Source: Gautieria morchelliformis (lineage: Eukaryota > Basidiomycota > Agaricomycetes > Gomphales > Gomphaceae). Taken from it: a stretch of DNA of 64,000 nucleotides. The stretch covers positions 1-64,000 of the forward strand of contig WHVA01000265.1 of the NCBI GenBank assembly GCA_015179125.1, given 5' to 3'. The position numbers were made by a program, and so were the translations under genes. Below are positions 49,401 to 60,949 of the stretch, in pieces. Positions within the stretch are counted from its first letter, which is position 1, and every line of letters begins with the position of its first letter. The notes under the pieces were generated by a model. That model was not told the DNA's origin, did not search any database, and saw only the letters and a list, made by a program, of their open reading frames with translations.

Positions 49401-51473
49401 TGCCGCGTGTCGTGCCGTTGGCGGCGCCGTCCCTCGAGTTGCCCTTTGAGACCGCTCAGCACTGGGTCAACGATGGCGGGAAGGTCTCCAATGCGACGCT
49501 CCCCGTTCTCGGCGCGTTCGATATCGCGGTGGAGGTCTCACACTGGTCTTCTCTCGACGTCAACTGTCCCCGCGCCTTCATTGGCACCGTATCAAACAGA
49601 GGCACGTCGGACTTGGTGGTAGGTGGCTGGGTGATGGGCATCACGGACGCGAAGATCTCGAATCGGCTGGTTGTACACGCTGGGTCCGTGGTCCCCTGCC
49701 AGGCTAAGCACTGCAATCTCGTTTCGGATGCGCCAGGTTTGGCAACGGCTGTTTTGGCACTGGGGCCAGGCACTCTTCGTCGTCCAGGCCGCCTGGCTGC
49801 GATTCGACATGCCTTGGTGTGCGACGCGCATACACCTGTCGGACAGGCCGCGACGCGGCTCTACGTTCTGCTCGGTCTCGACGTCTTCTGCATCGCAGAT
49901 GGCGACGCTGCGGCGCTGGCAGAGTCCCTCCAGGTGCCCGTTGGCCGTGTCTCCGTCGCGTCGAACGCCGTCTGGGTCGCGCGGCAGCGCTGTCTGTACG
50001 ATGTCGTCCTGTCTGGCGCGCAGCGCAAGCCCGACGTGCAAGCGGTCGACCAACTGGTCACTCCGCACGGGATACTCCACCTCTGGAACGGCGAGCACCA
50101 TGGTCTGGCACACGACTTGAAATACGACCCATGGGCCGTCGCGCTTGCTCTGGAAGTTGCCCTGCAAGCCCTGCCTGAAGACTTCCGAAGCGTGACGCCC
50201 CCGGTCGCCATTGCTGACGCTGCGCCAGTCTCGCCTGGGACGCTCGTGCCTACTGTCGCACCGCTGTTCGACCCGCGGAAGACGTACTTACTCATTGGTG
50301 GTATCGGTGGCCTTGGCGTGCAAATGGCGCTCTGGATGTACGAGGTAAGCAGAGGCGAACGTACTTTGCAGCCTTGTGCTGACATGACTCTCTGGATAGA
50401 ACGGCGCTCGCGATATTGTGCTCACATCGCGTCGCGGTCGCGAATCGCTCCGTCGGACCAACCAGACGGCTAGTCTGCGCACTGTCCGATATATGGAGCA
50501 ACTGCCCGACCTCTCGCTCTCCTTGGAAGCTGTGGACGCGAGCGACCACGCGGCTACGGCCGCGCTCATCAAATCCCTGAAAAAGCCCATTGGCGGCTGC
50601 CTGCTCATGTCGCTTGTCCTCTCGGACAAGTCGTTCACCAACCAGACCGACGACGACTTCGAACGGGTCTTCGAGGCGAAAACCGCTGCATTCCAAAACC
50701 TTGCACACGCCGTAGATATTTCCTCCTTTGACTTCTTTGTCTCGTTTTCGTCGGTAGCAGCGCTGTTTGGGAGCGCGGGCCAGTCTAATTATACTAGGTA
50801 TGTTGTGGGTTCTTATATGCGACTTGCTAAGGCTGACATGTGGTTTTAGTGCATCGTCATCACTGGAGGGTATGACGAGCAAGCTTGACAATGCATTCTC
50901 GCTGGTGGTGCCTGGTATCACAGACAGCGGTTGGCTCGTGCGTGACCAGCGTGGTGAGCACGCCCGCTCCAGCCATCTCCTCCAATGGGGCATCTCGACG
51001 CGCGGTATGTCCCTATACTTCCTTGTTGACGACATTTCGCTCACTTCTCACCTGCCACAGACTTGTGCGATTGCCTCGCCGACGGTATCCGCAAGCTACG
51101 ACTTGGCCCCTTCGACCAGTACGTCCCCGCTTTGAACTGGAACCTCGTGCGCCAAGACATGGGTGCCCTCCCCTCCTTCCAGCACCTCTGCGTCGCGGAG
51201 CGCAGCGATGCTGCAGGCGCGGAGGACAGCGAGGAGAAGTTTGACCTCGAGGAGGTCGTCCGTTCCGCGCTCAGCATCGCGCCGGAGGACTTCTCCTCTG
51301 CTGTGCCGTTCACAGCATACGGGCTCGACTCGCTCGTTGCCGTGCGGCTGTCTGCGGCGATCCGGGCGCACACGGGGTTGAAGGTGACGCAGTTGCAGCT
51401 GCTCGCGGATATGACGCTAGATGACCTCGAAAGACGGATAGAGGACATGTCGCTCGACTCGGAACTGGATTAA
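43423..51473 (+). CDS. Highly reducing type I polyketide synthase (no working ER)
   Basis: Iteratively builds a reduced polyketide from malonyl units. About 16 short introns; roughly 2,400 residues. Order: KS with VDTACSSSL (Cys codon 44063-44065), HATGT and GNLGH; AT with GHSAGE (Ser codon 45645-45647); DH with the His of LLAGHVV (46584-46586) and the Asp of [11 protein letters not shown]-methyltransferase with LEVGCGTG near 48190. A repeat-bearing linker and an ER-like region follow, in which the nucleotide-binding glycine motif is degraded ([18 protein letters not shown]). KR has IGGIGGLG and GQSNYT, and ACP has GLDSL (Ser codon 51330-51332). There is no thioesterase. Full KR/DH without ER predicts conjugated double bonds, as in basidiomycete polyene synthases. 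No tailoring genes flank it. Confidence 0.92.
48854..49051 (+). repeat. Three 66-bp coding repeats inside the PKS
   Basis: Three in-frame units of 22 residues, each starting VNGHASSP and ending with a variant of YSPELVA, lie at 48854-48919, 48920-48985 and 48986-49051. They fall in the linker between the methyltransferase and the ER-like region. Confidence 0.95.
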
Positions 51474-52382
51474 TGGACCTTGTTTTGTTTATTACCCTTC
51501 GTCTTCGCCGTTTCCCCTCCTTAGCTTCCTGGTTTGCTTACACTTATCCCACACACTAACTTTTTTTTTCTGTTGCTTTTTTTTCCCTTCATGTATTACG
51601 CTGGCCTTTTCCCTTACGTCTGTATCCGCGACCTTTCGTTTTGCCGCACTCTTGCATCCTCTTTAGACTTCATCAGTATCCTTACTGTAAACTCTAAAAA
51701 AAAGCTACAGCTCAATTTACGTAGTGAATCTGACTTTAATTTTGGTACTGGTCACCTAATGCGTGGCAGTAATTATGAGACCTCTTCCTTGACGGAGACA
51801 TATTAATAGTAAAGGTGAATAAGAGCTGGCTGTTATATAAATATACATATACTAGCTGCTTAAGTATAAGGCCCAAATAATAATCTGTCACTTGCAAGGA
51901 GTTACATCTATACCAATATATACTTATAGATGATGCCTTGAACTAGCTAGCTAGATATGCATTATATTATAGCTAGGAGGGAATTGGAGAAGTGGACGTA
52001 CCAAAGCCAGTGCGAAAATTAAAAATATAATTAAATAAATAAATAGCAGAGAAACGTTGTCCGCCAGGTATCATACCTACAGCATACGTACACTGTGCAT
52101 ACACCGGGAGATGCTCATATATACCCTTGCAATGTGCTCCGCATGGTGACAATAATAAGCATCGGGTTCTTCCTCTTTCATTGTGTATCACTGATCAGCC
52201 GGAAGGCCCACACAAGTTCGCTGCCAATGTGCTGCACGTCGACCTATGCATTCCACTGGTAGTACATCCGACGAAGGGATTACAGCTCACGTTTGGAATC
52301 TCCAGATGAATCACTACCACCAGTGTGTGCGTGCTGGATATTATCCAGTCACAATTCACATGGAGTCGGTGGCTGGAAGGGG
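51474..52382. other. Intergenic region between the PKS and the LINE
   Basis: AT-rich, no supported gene. The first ~300 bases are pyrimidine-rich and likely include the PKS 3' end. Confidence 0.55.
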
Positions 52383-55300
52383 TTTTTTTTTTTTTTTCCA
52401 ATTTTACGTCTTTTGGGGCAGCACCCTATGTAAGACGGTATGTACACATTCTTTCTGACGCGTAGCCCACCTCTCCTTTGGACCTCTATTCTCTGCGTAT
52501 GCTCAAGAGGCTTTGCCTCGAGCGTTTCCGTGCCTTCGTGGGCGAGGTGTGTGTTTAGCGCCTTCTCTCCCTGCGCTGTCGTCCACCTGTTCTTCTTCCT
52601 GTGTCCTCTTTCGCCGGTGGTAGTGCAACATCCCCGTATTGGTTCTCGAATCTTTTCGTGTCCTGTATGTACCCAAATAGATGTTCCAATGCTTTGTGCC
52701 TGCCCAGCAGCGTTCTTAGAGATTTTGCGCCTCGTTTTAGCTTGCTCTCCAGCCTTTGCCTCTGCTTCTTGTATGCCCTGCACTGAAATAGATAGTGCTG
52801 TACCGTTTCTTGTGCGCTCCCGCATGCCGGACACGAGGGTGATTCCACCTTCCCTATCTTGTACAGGTATTTGTTCAACGGTATGTGTCCCATCCTTAAT
52901 TGTACGAGTAGGCTTGCCTGTTTTCACAGCATGTTTTTCGTGATCTTTGCGAAGGCTGCTGATGGCATGGTGGGATCAATCTCATGCGCTTGCATGGCTC
53001 TAGGTGACTTAGCAAAGATTTCCCTCGCTCTCTGCTTCAGGCTCGTGTTATGCCTCTGGACCTCTGCCGCTCTGCTCGTCGGCATTATTCCCCGACACTT
53101 GATCGGTATGTCTCTCTCCTCGCTGGTCTTTCCGCTCGCCGCCTTCTTTGCCTCCTCGTCTGCCCTCTCGTTCCCTGCCACGCCTTCGTGGCCCGGTACC
53201 CATCTCATCGTGACTTTGACCCCCGGCTGTTGTTGTACCACGCCTTGGATCTGTCTGTGGACTGCGTTGACGAGATATTGACCTGGGATCGCGCTCTCCT
53301 TCCTGGTTGTCTGTATGGCCGCTTGATTGTCCAGGGCTATGGCGTATCTCTCTCCCCATTCCGTGTTGAGCATCCTCGCTCCTATGGCCGCGCCTGCCAG
53401 CTCCGCTTCGAAAACGGTGTGCTCGTTTTCTGTGCCCATGTATAGCCTCGCTGACCTGCATTCCCTTCCGTTCCTGTACATCACCGCGGCGGCTCCTACT
53501 CCACCCTCTATACACAATCCATCCGTGTATATGACTATCTCTGCCTCGTCGGTGTCTATCTCTTCCTTTGCCTTCTCCTTGGACGGTGGGATCCTTGCGT
53601 TGAATGCCGGAGCCCATTTGGGTCCGAGCACCACCATATGGATCTTCTCCATCGTATCCGGGCTCAGCTCGAAAGTGTGCATCATCTCGTGTAGGGGGGA
53701 TCTATGGCGTTTGACATACCTCTTAGCAGCTTTCCTTGTCCTTTCTGCCAGCGGGTGACTCTGGGGCAAGCACGCTAGTCGTACTGCAGCTCTGTGCACT
53801 ACCTTGGTCACTAGCAGCGGGAACGGTAGAAGGTCGGCGTGTGCGTCTAGCGTGTCAGTGGCCGTGGTTCTGAGCGCTCCTGTGCTGTCTAGCGCGACCT
53901 GCCTCTGGATCCTAGCTAGTTTGTTCACATAGCCCTTGGTGCCTTTGGTTCTGCTCGTCTCTGGCGTGAGGAATACGTCAGCGGCGTATAGCATCCTCGG
54001 AATCGCGACAGTTAGGTAGTATGTTCGCATGTACTTAGCTAGTACTCCCTTTGACGGTTTTGCTAGTCTCTTGTACTGCCCCACGTATGCTTCCCCTTTC
54101 TTTAGAGCGTAGTTGACATGTGCTTTGAACCTCAATTCCTGGTCCATTATTACCCCCAGGAATTTGTGGGTTTCCGTGGGCCGCACCACATGGCTCCCTA
54201 TCTTTATCGATGGCCTCGTTGTTGGCTTGGTTTTCCTTGGTCTTTTTCTCTTCTCCTGGTGAGCCCCATCAGCCTGAACTTCTCCACTGCGAATTGGCAT
54301 TGATGCTGTTTTGCCCAGTCATACGCTCCTCCCGGTCTTTCCATCATTCCTGTCAGCTTTCTGAACGCCTCAGGTAGGTCCTTCCCCTCTGCTGTTAGGG
54401 TCGTGTCATCCACGAATCCTACGCAGCCTTCTCCCCTCTTGTTCTGCACGATATCGATGAGATCTGCATTGTAAAACTGATACGCGATTGCTGAGAGGGG
54501 GCAGCCCTGGTCCATGCCCCGCTCTATGGGCCTGGTCGCTGAGGTATAATCATCTAAACTGACTACTGTGAGCCTGTTCTGGACCTTCCTGTGTATCCAG
54601 TCCGTGTACTCGCGCGGTACTCCTCTTCTACACATGTTGTGAGTCAGTCTTTCTAGTATAATGCTAGGAAATGCCCCCTTTATGTCTAGGTACAGTATCC
54701 CCAGCACATTCCCTCTTCGCCAGGCGTCCTTCGCTTGTCCTACTACATAGTGTATGGCGTCCGTGGTCGTTCTGCCTGGTCTACATCCGAAGTGGTTATC
54801 GGGTAGCAGTCGGTATTTTTCTGCCATTTTCCCGATGTCTTCTGCGACGCACGCTGACAGTACCTTGCCTATCGTGTCGAGTAGGGCTATAGGTCTGTAA
54901 GTGCCTGGGACCGTGTAATTGGCCTTCCCTGGTTTGCGCAGGACCTTGGTGATGGGATCTCTCCATTCAGCTGGGTATACTTCGAGGTCGAATGTCGCTC
55001 AGAAGAGGGAACCTATGTATGGTAGGAGAACGTTAATGCACTGCTTTATGAGCTCATTGGGGATACCGTTTTCTCCGGGTGCCTTGAACCGATTGAGCCT
55101 GTCTACTGCTCTTCGTATCTGCGCATCGGTTATTGGTTGGTATTCGAATGCCGGTGGCGGGTAGTCGTAATCCTCTGGGATTTGTTCCATTCCATCTCTT
55201 GTCTTCGGGAAGAACGTGTTGAAGAGCATGATTGCCTTTTGTTCGTTCGTCTCTGCCACCTGTCTCGTGCTGCTGTCCTTTTGCGTTACCATCGTCGGCG

Positions 55301-55835
55301 CCCTTGCCATCCCTCCATCCGATATTCCCGCTGAGGCGTACCTGTGCGCCGTCCACACCGTCTTTTGGTCGATGTTCGCTAGGAAGTCAGCCCAGTGCTC
55401 CTTTTTCGAGCCTTCTATTGCTTCCGCGTAACCGTTTCTGGCGCGTCTGTACTCCTCATGGGAGGGGTGCGTCGGGTCGTTTCTCTTGGCGTACGCCCTT
55501 CTTCCCAAGCGTCTCGTTTCATTCCTCTTTTGGGTCAGTTGGAGCGACCACCAGCGTTTCACGTATGGCGAGGGTTTACTCTTCGGCACTAGCTCTTCGG
55601 TGGTGTCCTGAATAGCTGTGGTGAGCGCCTCTAGATGGGTATGGAACTGCCGCTGATCTGTCGGGGTTGGGTTCTCCATGGCTTGCCCCAACCTCGATTC
55701 TAGCACTTTGTTGTAAGCCTTCCAATCCACCTGCCTGTAGTTGTGTTTTGGGCTGTGCGTGGCGGTCGTGACTGATAGGTCTAGCTTGGTGTCTATGGGG
55801 TAGTGATCGGTTTTCAGTGGGCGGTCTTCCGGCAC
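52383..55835 (-). mobile_element. LINE (Tad-like) 3' part: RT, RNase H, zinc knuckle, poly(A)
   Basis: On - the order is endonuclease tail, reverse transcriptase (DNHFGCRPGRTTTDAI, YLDIKGAFPS, GCVGFVDDTTL), thumb (FKAHVNYALKKGEAYVGQYK), RNase H (EIVIYTDGLCIEGG, WVPGHEGVAGNERADEEA) and a C-terminal CCHC (CPACGSAQETVQHYLFQC). A run of 15 T (52383-52397) is its poly(A) tail. Breaks: an in-frame TGA where the frame ends at 54999, a frameshift near 54250, and an in-frame TGA where the next frame ends at 52924. RT with RNase H plus an APE endonuclease is typical of the Tad1/I group; the clade is inferred. The 5' part lies beyond the gypsy insertion. Confidence 0.88.
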
Positions 55836-56389
55836 TGTTACGATACGATCCGTTGTAAGGTTGACCGAGGTCGGGGACGAAACCCGAGGCAAGGTCTGAG
55901 GTTACGGGGCGAGGTTTGGATGGGGAAGTCGGAGAGGGACTTGGCTTCAGCTTATGTGCTGCGCCGACCCTACACACGAGTCCCAACTTCGGAGGTAAAC
56001 GAATAAGAGGCGAGGTTTGGCTTAAGAGGCGAGGCTTAGAAACTAGCTAAGGATCGAAGGGATATGATAGTTGATTTTCAGACTGAGGAGTAGGAACGCA
56101 TACAAGGGGGTTATATACGAGTGAGGGTACGAGTCAGGGGCGAACATATTAGTGGAGGTCAGGGCAAGATCAGGAGGCCGAGGTCAGGGCGAGGTAATAT
56201 ACGAATGATGCGTGATGGAGCGGAATCAGTAACTAAGGGGATACGGGCATGGGATCAAGGTCGGATATGAGCTCAAGCTCAGGCTCGGGCACGGATAAGG
56301 ATCATATGTACTCGGCACGAGTATCACAAGGCTCGGGCTCGGAAGAAGGTTTTACCGGTAAGTAACCGGCCAAAGGCCGGGTCCTTACA
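55836..56389 (-). repeat. 3' LTR of chromovirus 2
   Basis: Left LTR; on - it begins TGTAAGGACCCGG, like the LTR of gypsy element 1. Confidence 0.92.
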
Positions 56390-56561
56390 GTATCCCCTCC
56401 TTATGGCCGAGACCCTCGAGGCCGTAATATGAACAAGGTTCGCCTATCCTCAAATCTAGATCCCGGCCCGATGTTAAGTAGCCGGAAAGGCGAAGCTTAA
56501 ATCGTAGCCGAGGTTAGATAAAAGGGTGGGTAGGAGGCAGCGAACCCAAGTGCCAACGAAT

Positions 56562-57612
56562 ATGGTGCGCCCGCAACCCCTCTTCAACTCCACCGTCGAT
56601 GAGAACAGCGCGAACAACGTGTTTGACCAGACACTACTGTCTGAAGAGAACGGAGCCTCGGGCGAGGTTATGCCCGAGGATCGACCAGAAGTTGGCGCAT
56701 TGCCAATTGATGAGACGGGGGCCATCGACATGCGGCAGCCGTGGCAGGAAGGGCCGAATGGCAAAAAGGTGAGTACCGTTGTTGTCTGGTCATGGACGCT
56801 GCTGATTTGTACAGTATAAACACATGTTGTTCTCGTACCACCCTACCGACTTGTCCCTATACGGGTACAAGCTCGCCGACGGGGGACCTCATGAGTGGCA
56901 ACTCGCGACCAAGGCCGAGGCGAGGTGCGCGCGCTGCGAAGAGCGCGACTATACGTGCCTTCGGGCCATTAGCCTTGACTTCGGCCTCGCCGACCAGGGT
57001 GCCTACGTGTGGTGCAGGACACGCTCCTTGGGCTGTAGTATAGCCCATGGTCGTCGCAGCAAGGCGACCCCAGGAAAAGGTCAGGCGAGTGCCGTGGGCA
57101 AGAAGCGAGCGAGGAGCGAGGATACCGAGGATGGACCGAGGCCGAGGAAAGAGGCCAAGGTTTGGGACGAGGTTGCAGAGGACAACAACTCAAGCGGCTG
57201 GGTCGAGAGGAACCTTGAGACGAGGGTGGAGCGGATGGAAGCGAGGTTGAGCGAGGAGAAGGGTAAGGGGTCAGAGGGAGCAAGGCATAGTGAGGGGAAG
57301 GAAGCCGAGGTGGAGGAAACTGAGGTGGAAGGTCGGAGGGCGAAGAAGGACAAGACGAAAAGGTCGGAGCGAAGTGCGGAGATGAGGGAGTTGATAGCGG
57401 CAGTGAGGGACGTGGGTCAGAAAGTTGGCGAGGTTGGGGAAAGGGTGTGTGAGTTGTTGGGGGAGTTTAGGGCCGCGAATGATAGGATGAATCGCGGATG
57501 TGGAGTTTATGAGGATAAGGAGGAGGCGGAATTATTTGAAGCGGATGCAGGGGGCGAGGGACTTGGCGGATTATGGGGGACATGGGGGTCTGGTGGAGCA
57601 AAGCAGCAGTAG
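56562..57612 (+). CDS. Antisense passenger gene of chromovirus 2 (Cys motif, coiled coil)
   Basis: A gene of about 334 residues runs against the retrotransposon. Exon 1 is 56562-56768, a 46-bp GT-AG intron follows (56769-56814), and exon 2 (56815-57612) stays in phase. Residues near 100-145 hold CARCEERDYTCLR and WCRTRSLGC, a spacing that recalls fungal zinc-cluster or CxxC DNA-binding motifs. A Lys/Arg-rich stretch (GKKRARSEDTEDGPRPRKEAK) could be a nuclear signal. A charged helical part with RELIAAVRDVGQKVGEVGER looks like a coiled coil. Function is unknown; it matches no gag or pol domain. It looks unbroken. Confidence 0.65.
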
Positions 57613-57793
57613 TAATGAGGAGGAGTCAGGTGAGGGTAGCGAGGAGAGCGAGGGAGAGGATATGAGGATGTTAGAGTAACTACTAAGGGAAATAATGGAA
57701 TTTCTTGGATTTTACTGATTTTTGTTGTTCGGTTGTGAGGGGATTTTGTTATCTAGCTACTACTGGGTTCATGGGGGTTAAACAAGGAAACGA

Positions 57794-60700
57794 TCATAGA
57801 GCAGTCAAAGGTCCCGGCTTGCCCGGATAAGACTCGTGGAAATCGGTGACCAGCTCCGAGGCATGATCAAGCTCGGAAGCAAGGATCCACGAGGTTTCTT
57901 CGTTGGTACCTTCGTAACCATTCCACCTAACAAGATAGAGTAACTTGCAGCTTTTGCGTCGATTATTGATCTTCGAGTCGAGGATTTCGGAAACCTCGAA
58001 CTCGGGTTCACCGTCGATAACGACTGGGGGCGGAGGCGGCTGAACTCGGTTCGGGATGGTGTTGGGCGAGGCTGGTTCGAGCATAGATACGTGGAATACT
58101 GGATGGACTGAATGCATGTGTTCTGGAAGTCGAAGGGTGAAGGAGTGAGTACCCGCTCGGGAAATGATCTCAAAAGGACCCAAAAACTTCTCGGCGAGCT
58201 TCTTGGTAGGCCGAGTTGTTCGGAAGTACTGTGCCTTTACAAAGGCGAGGGATCCGATTTGGAAATCAGGAGCGGGTTTGCGGTGAACATCGGCCGAGGC
58301 TTGGTAGGTCTTCTGAGCCTCGAGGATGGCGCAGCGAAGTTCTTGGTGTAGCTCATCCAGGTCAACCACGAAGTCTCGAGCTCGTGCCGAGGCGAGGTCG
58401 CGCTCGGGGTGGACTGCGAGGTTCGGGTGGTAACCCTTATTAGCAAAGAATGGGGATATGCCGGTGGTTGCGCTAGGCGCATTGTTGTAAGTGAACTCGG
58501 CGAGGGGAAGGAGTGAAGCCCAATTGGACTGTTGATAGTTGCAGTATATCCTGAGGTACTGTTCCAAGGTCTGGTTAGCACGCTCGGTTTGACCGTCACC
58601 CTCGGGATGATATCCCGAGGTAAAATGCAACCGCATGTCCAAGGCTTTCCCTAGAGAATGCCAGAAGTACGAGACGAACTCGGAACCCCTGTCCGAGGTG
58701 ACGTGCGAGGGAACTCCATGCTTGGAAAAGACATGAAGGACAAAGAGGTGAGCGAGCTCTTGCGAGGTTATCTTGTCGGTGGTTGGAATGAAGATAACCT
58801 GCTTAGTGAAGCGGTCAACAATCACTAGTATGGAGGTGAACTCGGATGAAGGGGGAAGCTGCTCAATGAAATCCATAGAGATGCAATTCCAAGGCTTCTC
58901 GGGAACTGGAAGTTGTTTGAGGAGACCATAGGGCTTGTGACGTTGCGGCTTGCTTCACATACAAGTGGTGCAGGTCTTGCAATACTCCTTGACAAAGGAT
59001 CTAATCCCTGGCCAAGTGTAGTCTCGTCGGATCAGCTCCAAGGTCTTGTTGACCCCGAAGTGTCCCGAGAGAATGTGGTCGTGCTTGTATTGCAGGATGC
59101 GAAGTCGAAGGTCTTGGGCCGCTGGAACATAGGTTCGGTTGTCAAGCTTGAGAAAACCCTCGGGGTCTGTGGTCCACCTCGGGTCATTAACCAAGCCGAG
59201 GTGCGACTTGGCTATGGGGTCCGAGGGGAGGTTCGCTAGTATGTCAGCTCGGATCTGCTCGGTATCAAGCAGTGAAGCGGCTCGGAGTACGACGGGAGCA
59301 AGGTTAGTAGCTCTAAGGGACGATGCCAGCTGGTGTTGAGTAAACACTGGCCGTAGGTTCTGTGGGTTTATGGTGGCATAGTCGCTATTCCCCTCTTTAA
59401 GGTAGACGTCCCATTGTCTAGTGAGAGAGTCAGGCTTCGTTCCGAGGCGACCAGGTCGGAAGCGTATGGCGAGGTTGAACTGGGAAAGGTATTCTGACCA
59501 CCGAGCTTGTCGACGGGTCAAGAGCTTCGTAGTTGAGAAGTATTCGAGGTTCTTGTGATCGGTGATAACGTCGACAGGGTCGCCAGAGCCCTCGAGGTAG
59601 TGTCGCCAGCGTTGAAACGCTTCAAAAATGGCTAGGAGCTCCTTGTCATGAACATCGTAGTTGAGCTCGGTAGAGGTGAATGTGCGGGAGTGGAAAGCGA
59701 CGGGATGAAGTTCGCCTTCCGAGGTTCGCAGTGATAAGATTGCCGCTAAGGCATAATCTGAAGCATCAGTCTCTACGATTAGTGGAAGGTCAGGAATCCA
59801 GTGGGTAAGGATAGGAGCGGTAGTGAACGCCTTCTTCAACAGGTTGAAAGCCTGTCGGCAATCCTTGGAAAAGTTCCAAGGGGTACCCTTGCGGGTGAGT
59901 CGGGTGAGAGGAATGGTGATGTCGGAGTAGTTGTGAATGAAACGTCGGTAGAAGTTGGCGAAACCGAGGAAAGACTGGATGTCGTGAACTTTGCGAGGTT
60001 CAGGCCAGTCTTGAATGACCTTTACCTTGTCGTCCGCCATAGTGAGGCCCTCGGGAGAGAGTATGTAGCCGAGGAATTCAACCGAGTTGCGATGAAACTC
60101 GCATTTGTCTTCTTTGGCGAAGAGGTTGTTGAGTCGCAGTCGTCGCAAGACTTCCTTGACATGTTTGACATGTTTGGAGGGGTCACTGGAGTAGATTAGA
60201 ATGTCATCCAAGTATACCACCACACAAACGTCCAAAAGGTTGGCGAAAATCTCGTTCATGAATCTCTGGAAAGCAGCAGGGCCGTTAGTGAGACCAAATG
60301 GCATAACCAACCATTCAAAAGACCCATAGCGAGTCCTGAAGGCGGTTTTCCATTCATCACCCTCGGCCACCCTTACGAGGTGGTAAGCATGACGAAGGTC
60401 AATCTTCGTATAGATGCGAGCATTCTTTGGAGCATCAAGTAAGTCAGCAATCAATGGCAGTGGATACCGATCTTTTTTCGAGATCTTGTTTAAACCTCGG
60501 AAGTCGACACACAACCGAAGTGAGCCATCTTTTTTGCGAACAAACAATACCGGTGCACCATGAGGCGAGCGTGAAGGTCGGATGAAACCGATGTTCAAGT
60601 GCTCGTCGATGAACTCGCGAAGTGCTTTGAGTTCGGAAGCCGAGAGAGAGTAGATGGGACCGATAGGCGGCGAGGTCCCTTCTTCGAGGTTGATTTTGAT

Positions 60701-60949
60701 ATTGTGGGGTCGGTGGGGAGCTAGAGTGTCAGCGCGTGCTTTGCTGAACACATCTGCAAATTTGTGATATACTTCGGGAACATGTTTCTTAACGTTCTCA
60801 GAAAGCTCGGAAGAACTTTCTCCCGATGTTGCCCCTCTGGCGAGGAGCTCAGGCGAAGCCAGATTGAGCTGAAACACTTCGGACCCTTCTAATCTAGATG
60901 CGCACATGAAAGCGGGTGCATTGATTAGGGAAACGAGGGGTGCTTGCAA
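57794..60949 (-). CDS. pol region of chromovirus 2: RT, RNase H, integrase, chromodomain (fossil)
   Basis: Reverse transcriptase shows FRGLNKISKKDRYPLP and VVYLDDILIYSSD, and RNase H shows ETDASDYALAAIL and ITDHKNLEYFST. Integrase has the H-H-C-C part near 58960-59060 and the core with SDRGSEFVSYFW and GYHPEGDGQTERANQ. The C-terminus has the chromodomain (EFEVSEILDSKINNRR, YLVRWNGYEGTNEETSW), which in this family targets integration to marked chromatin. The span is in two blocks, so it is not whole. Confidence 0.9.
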
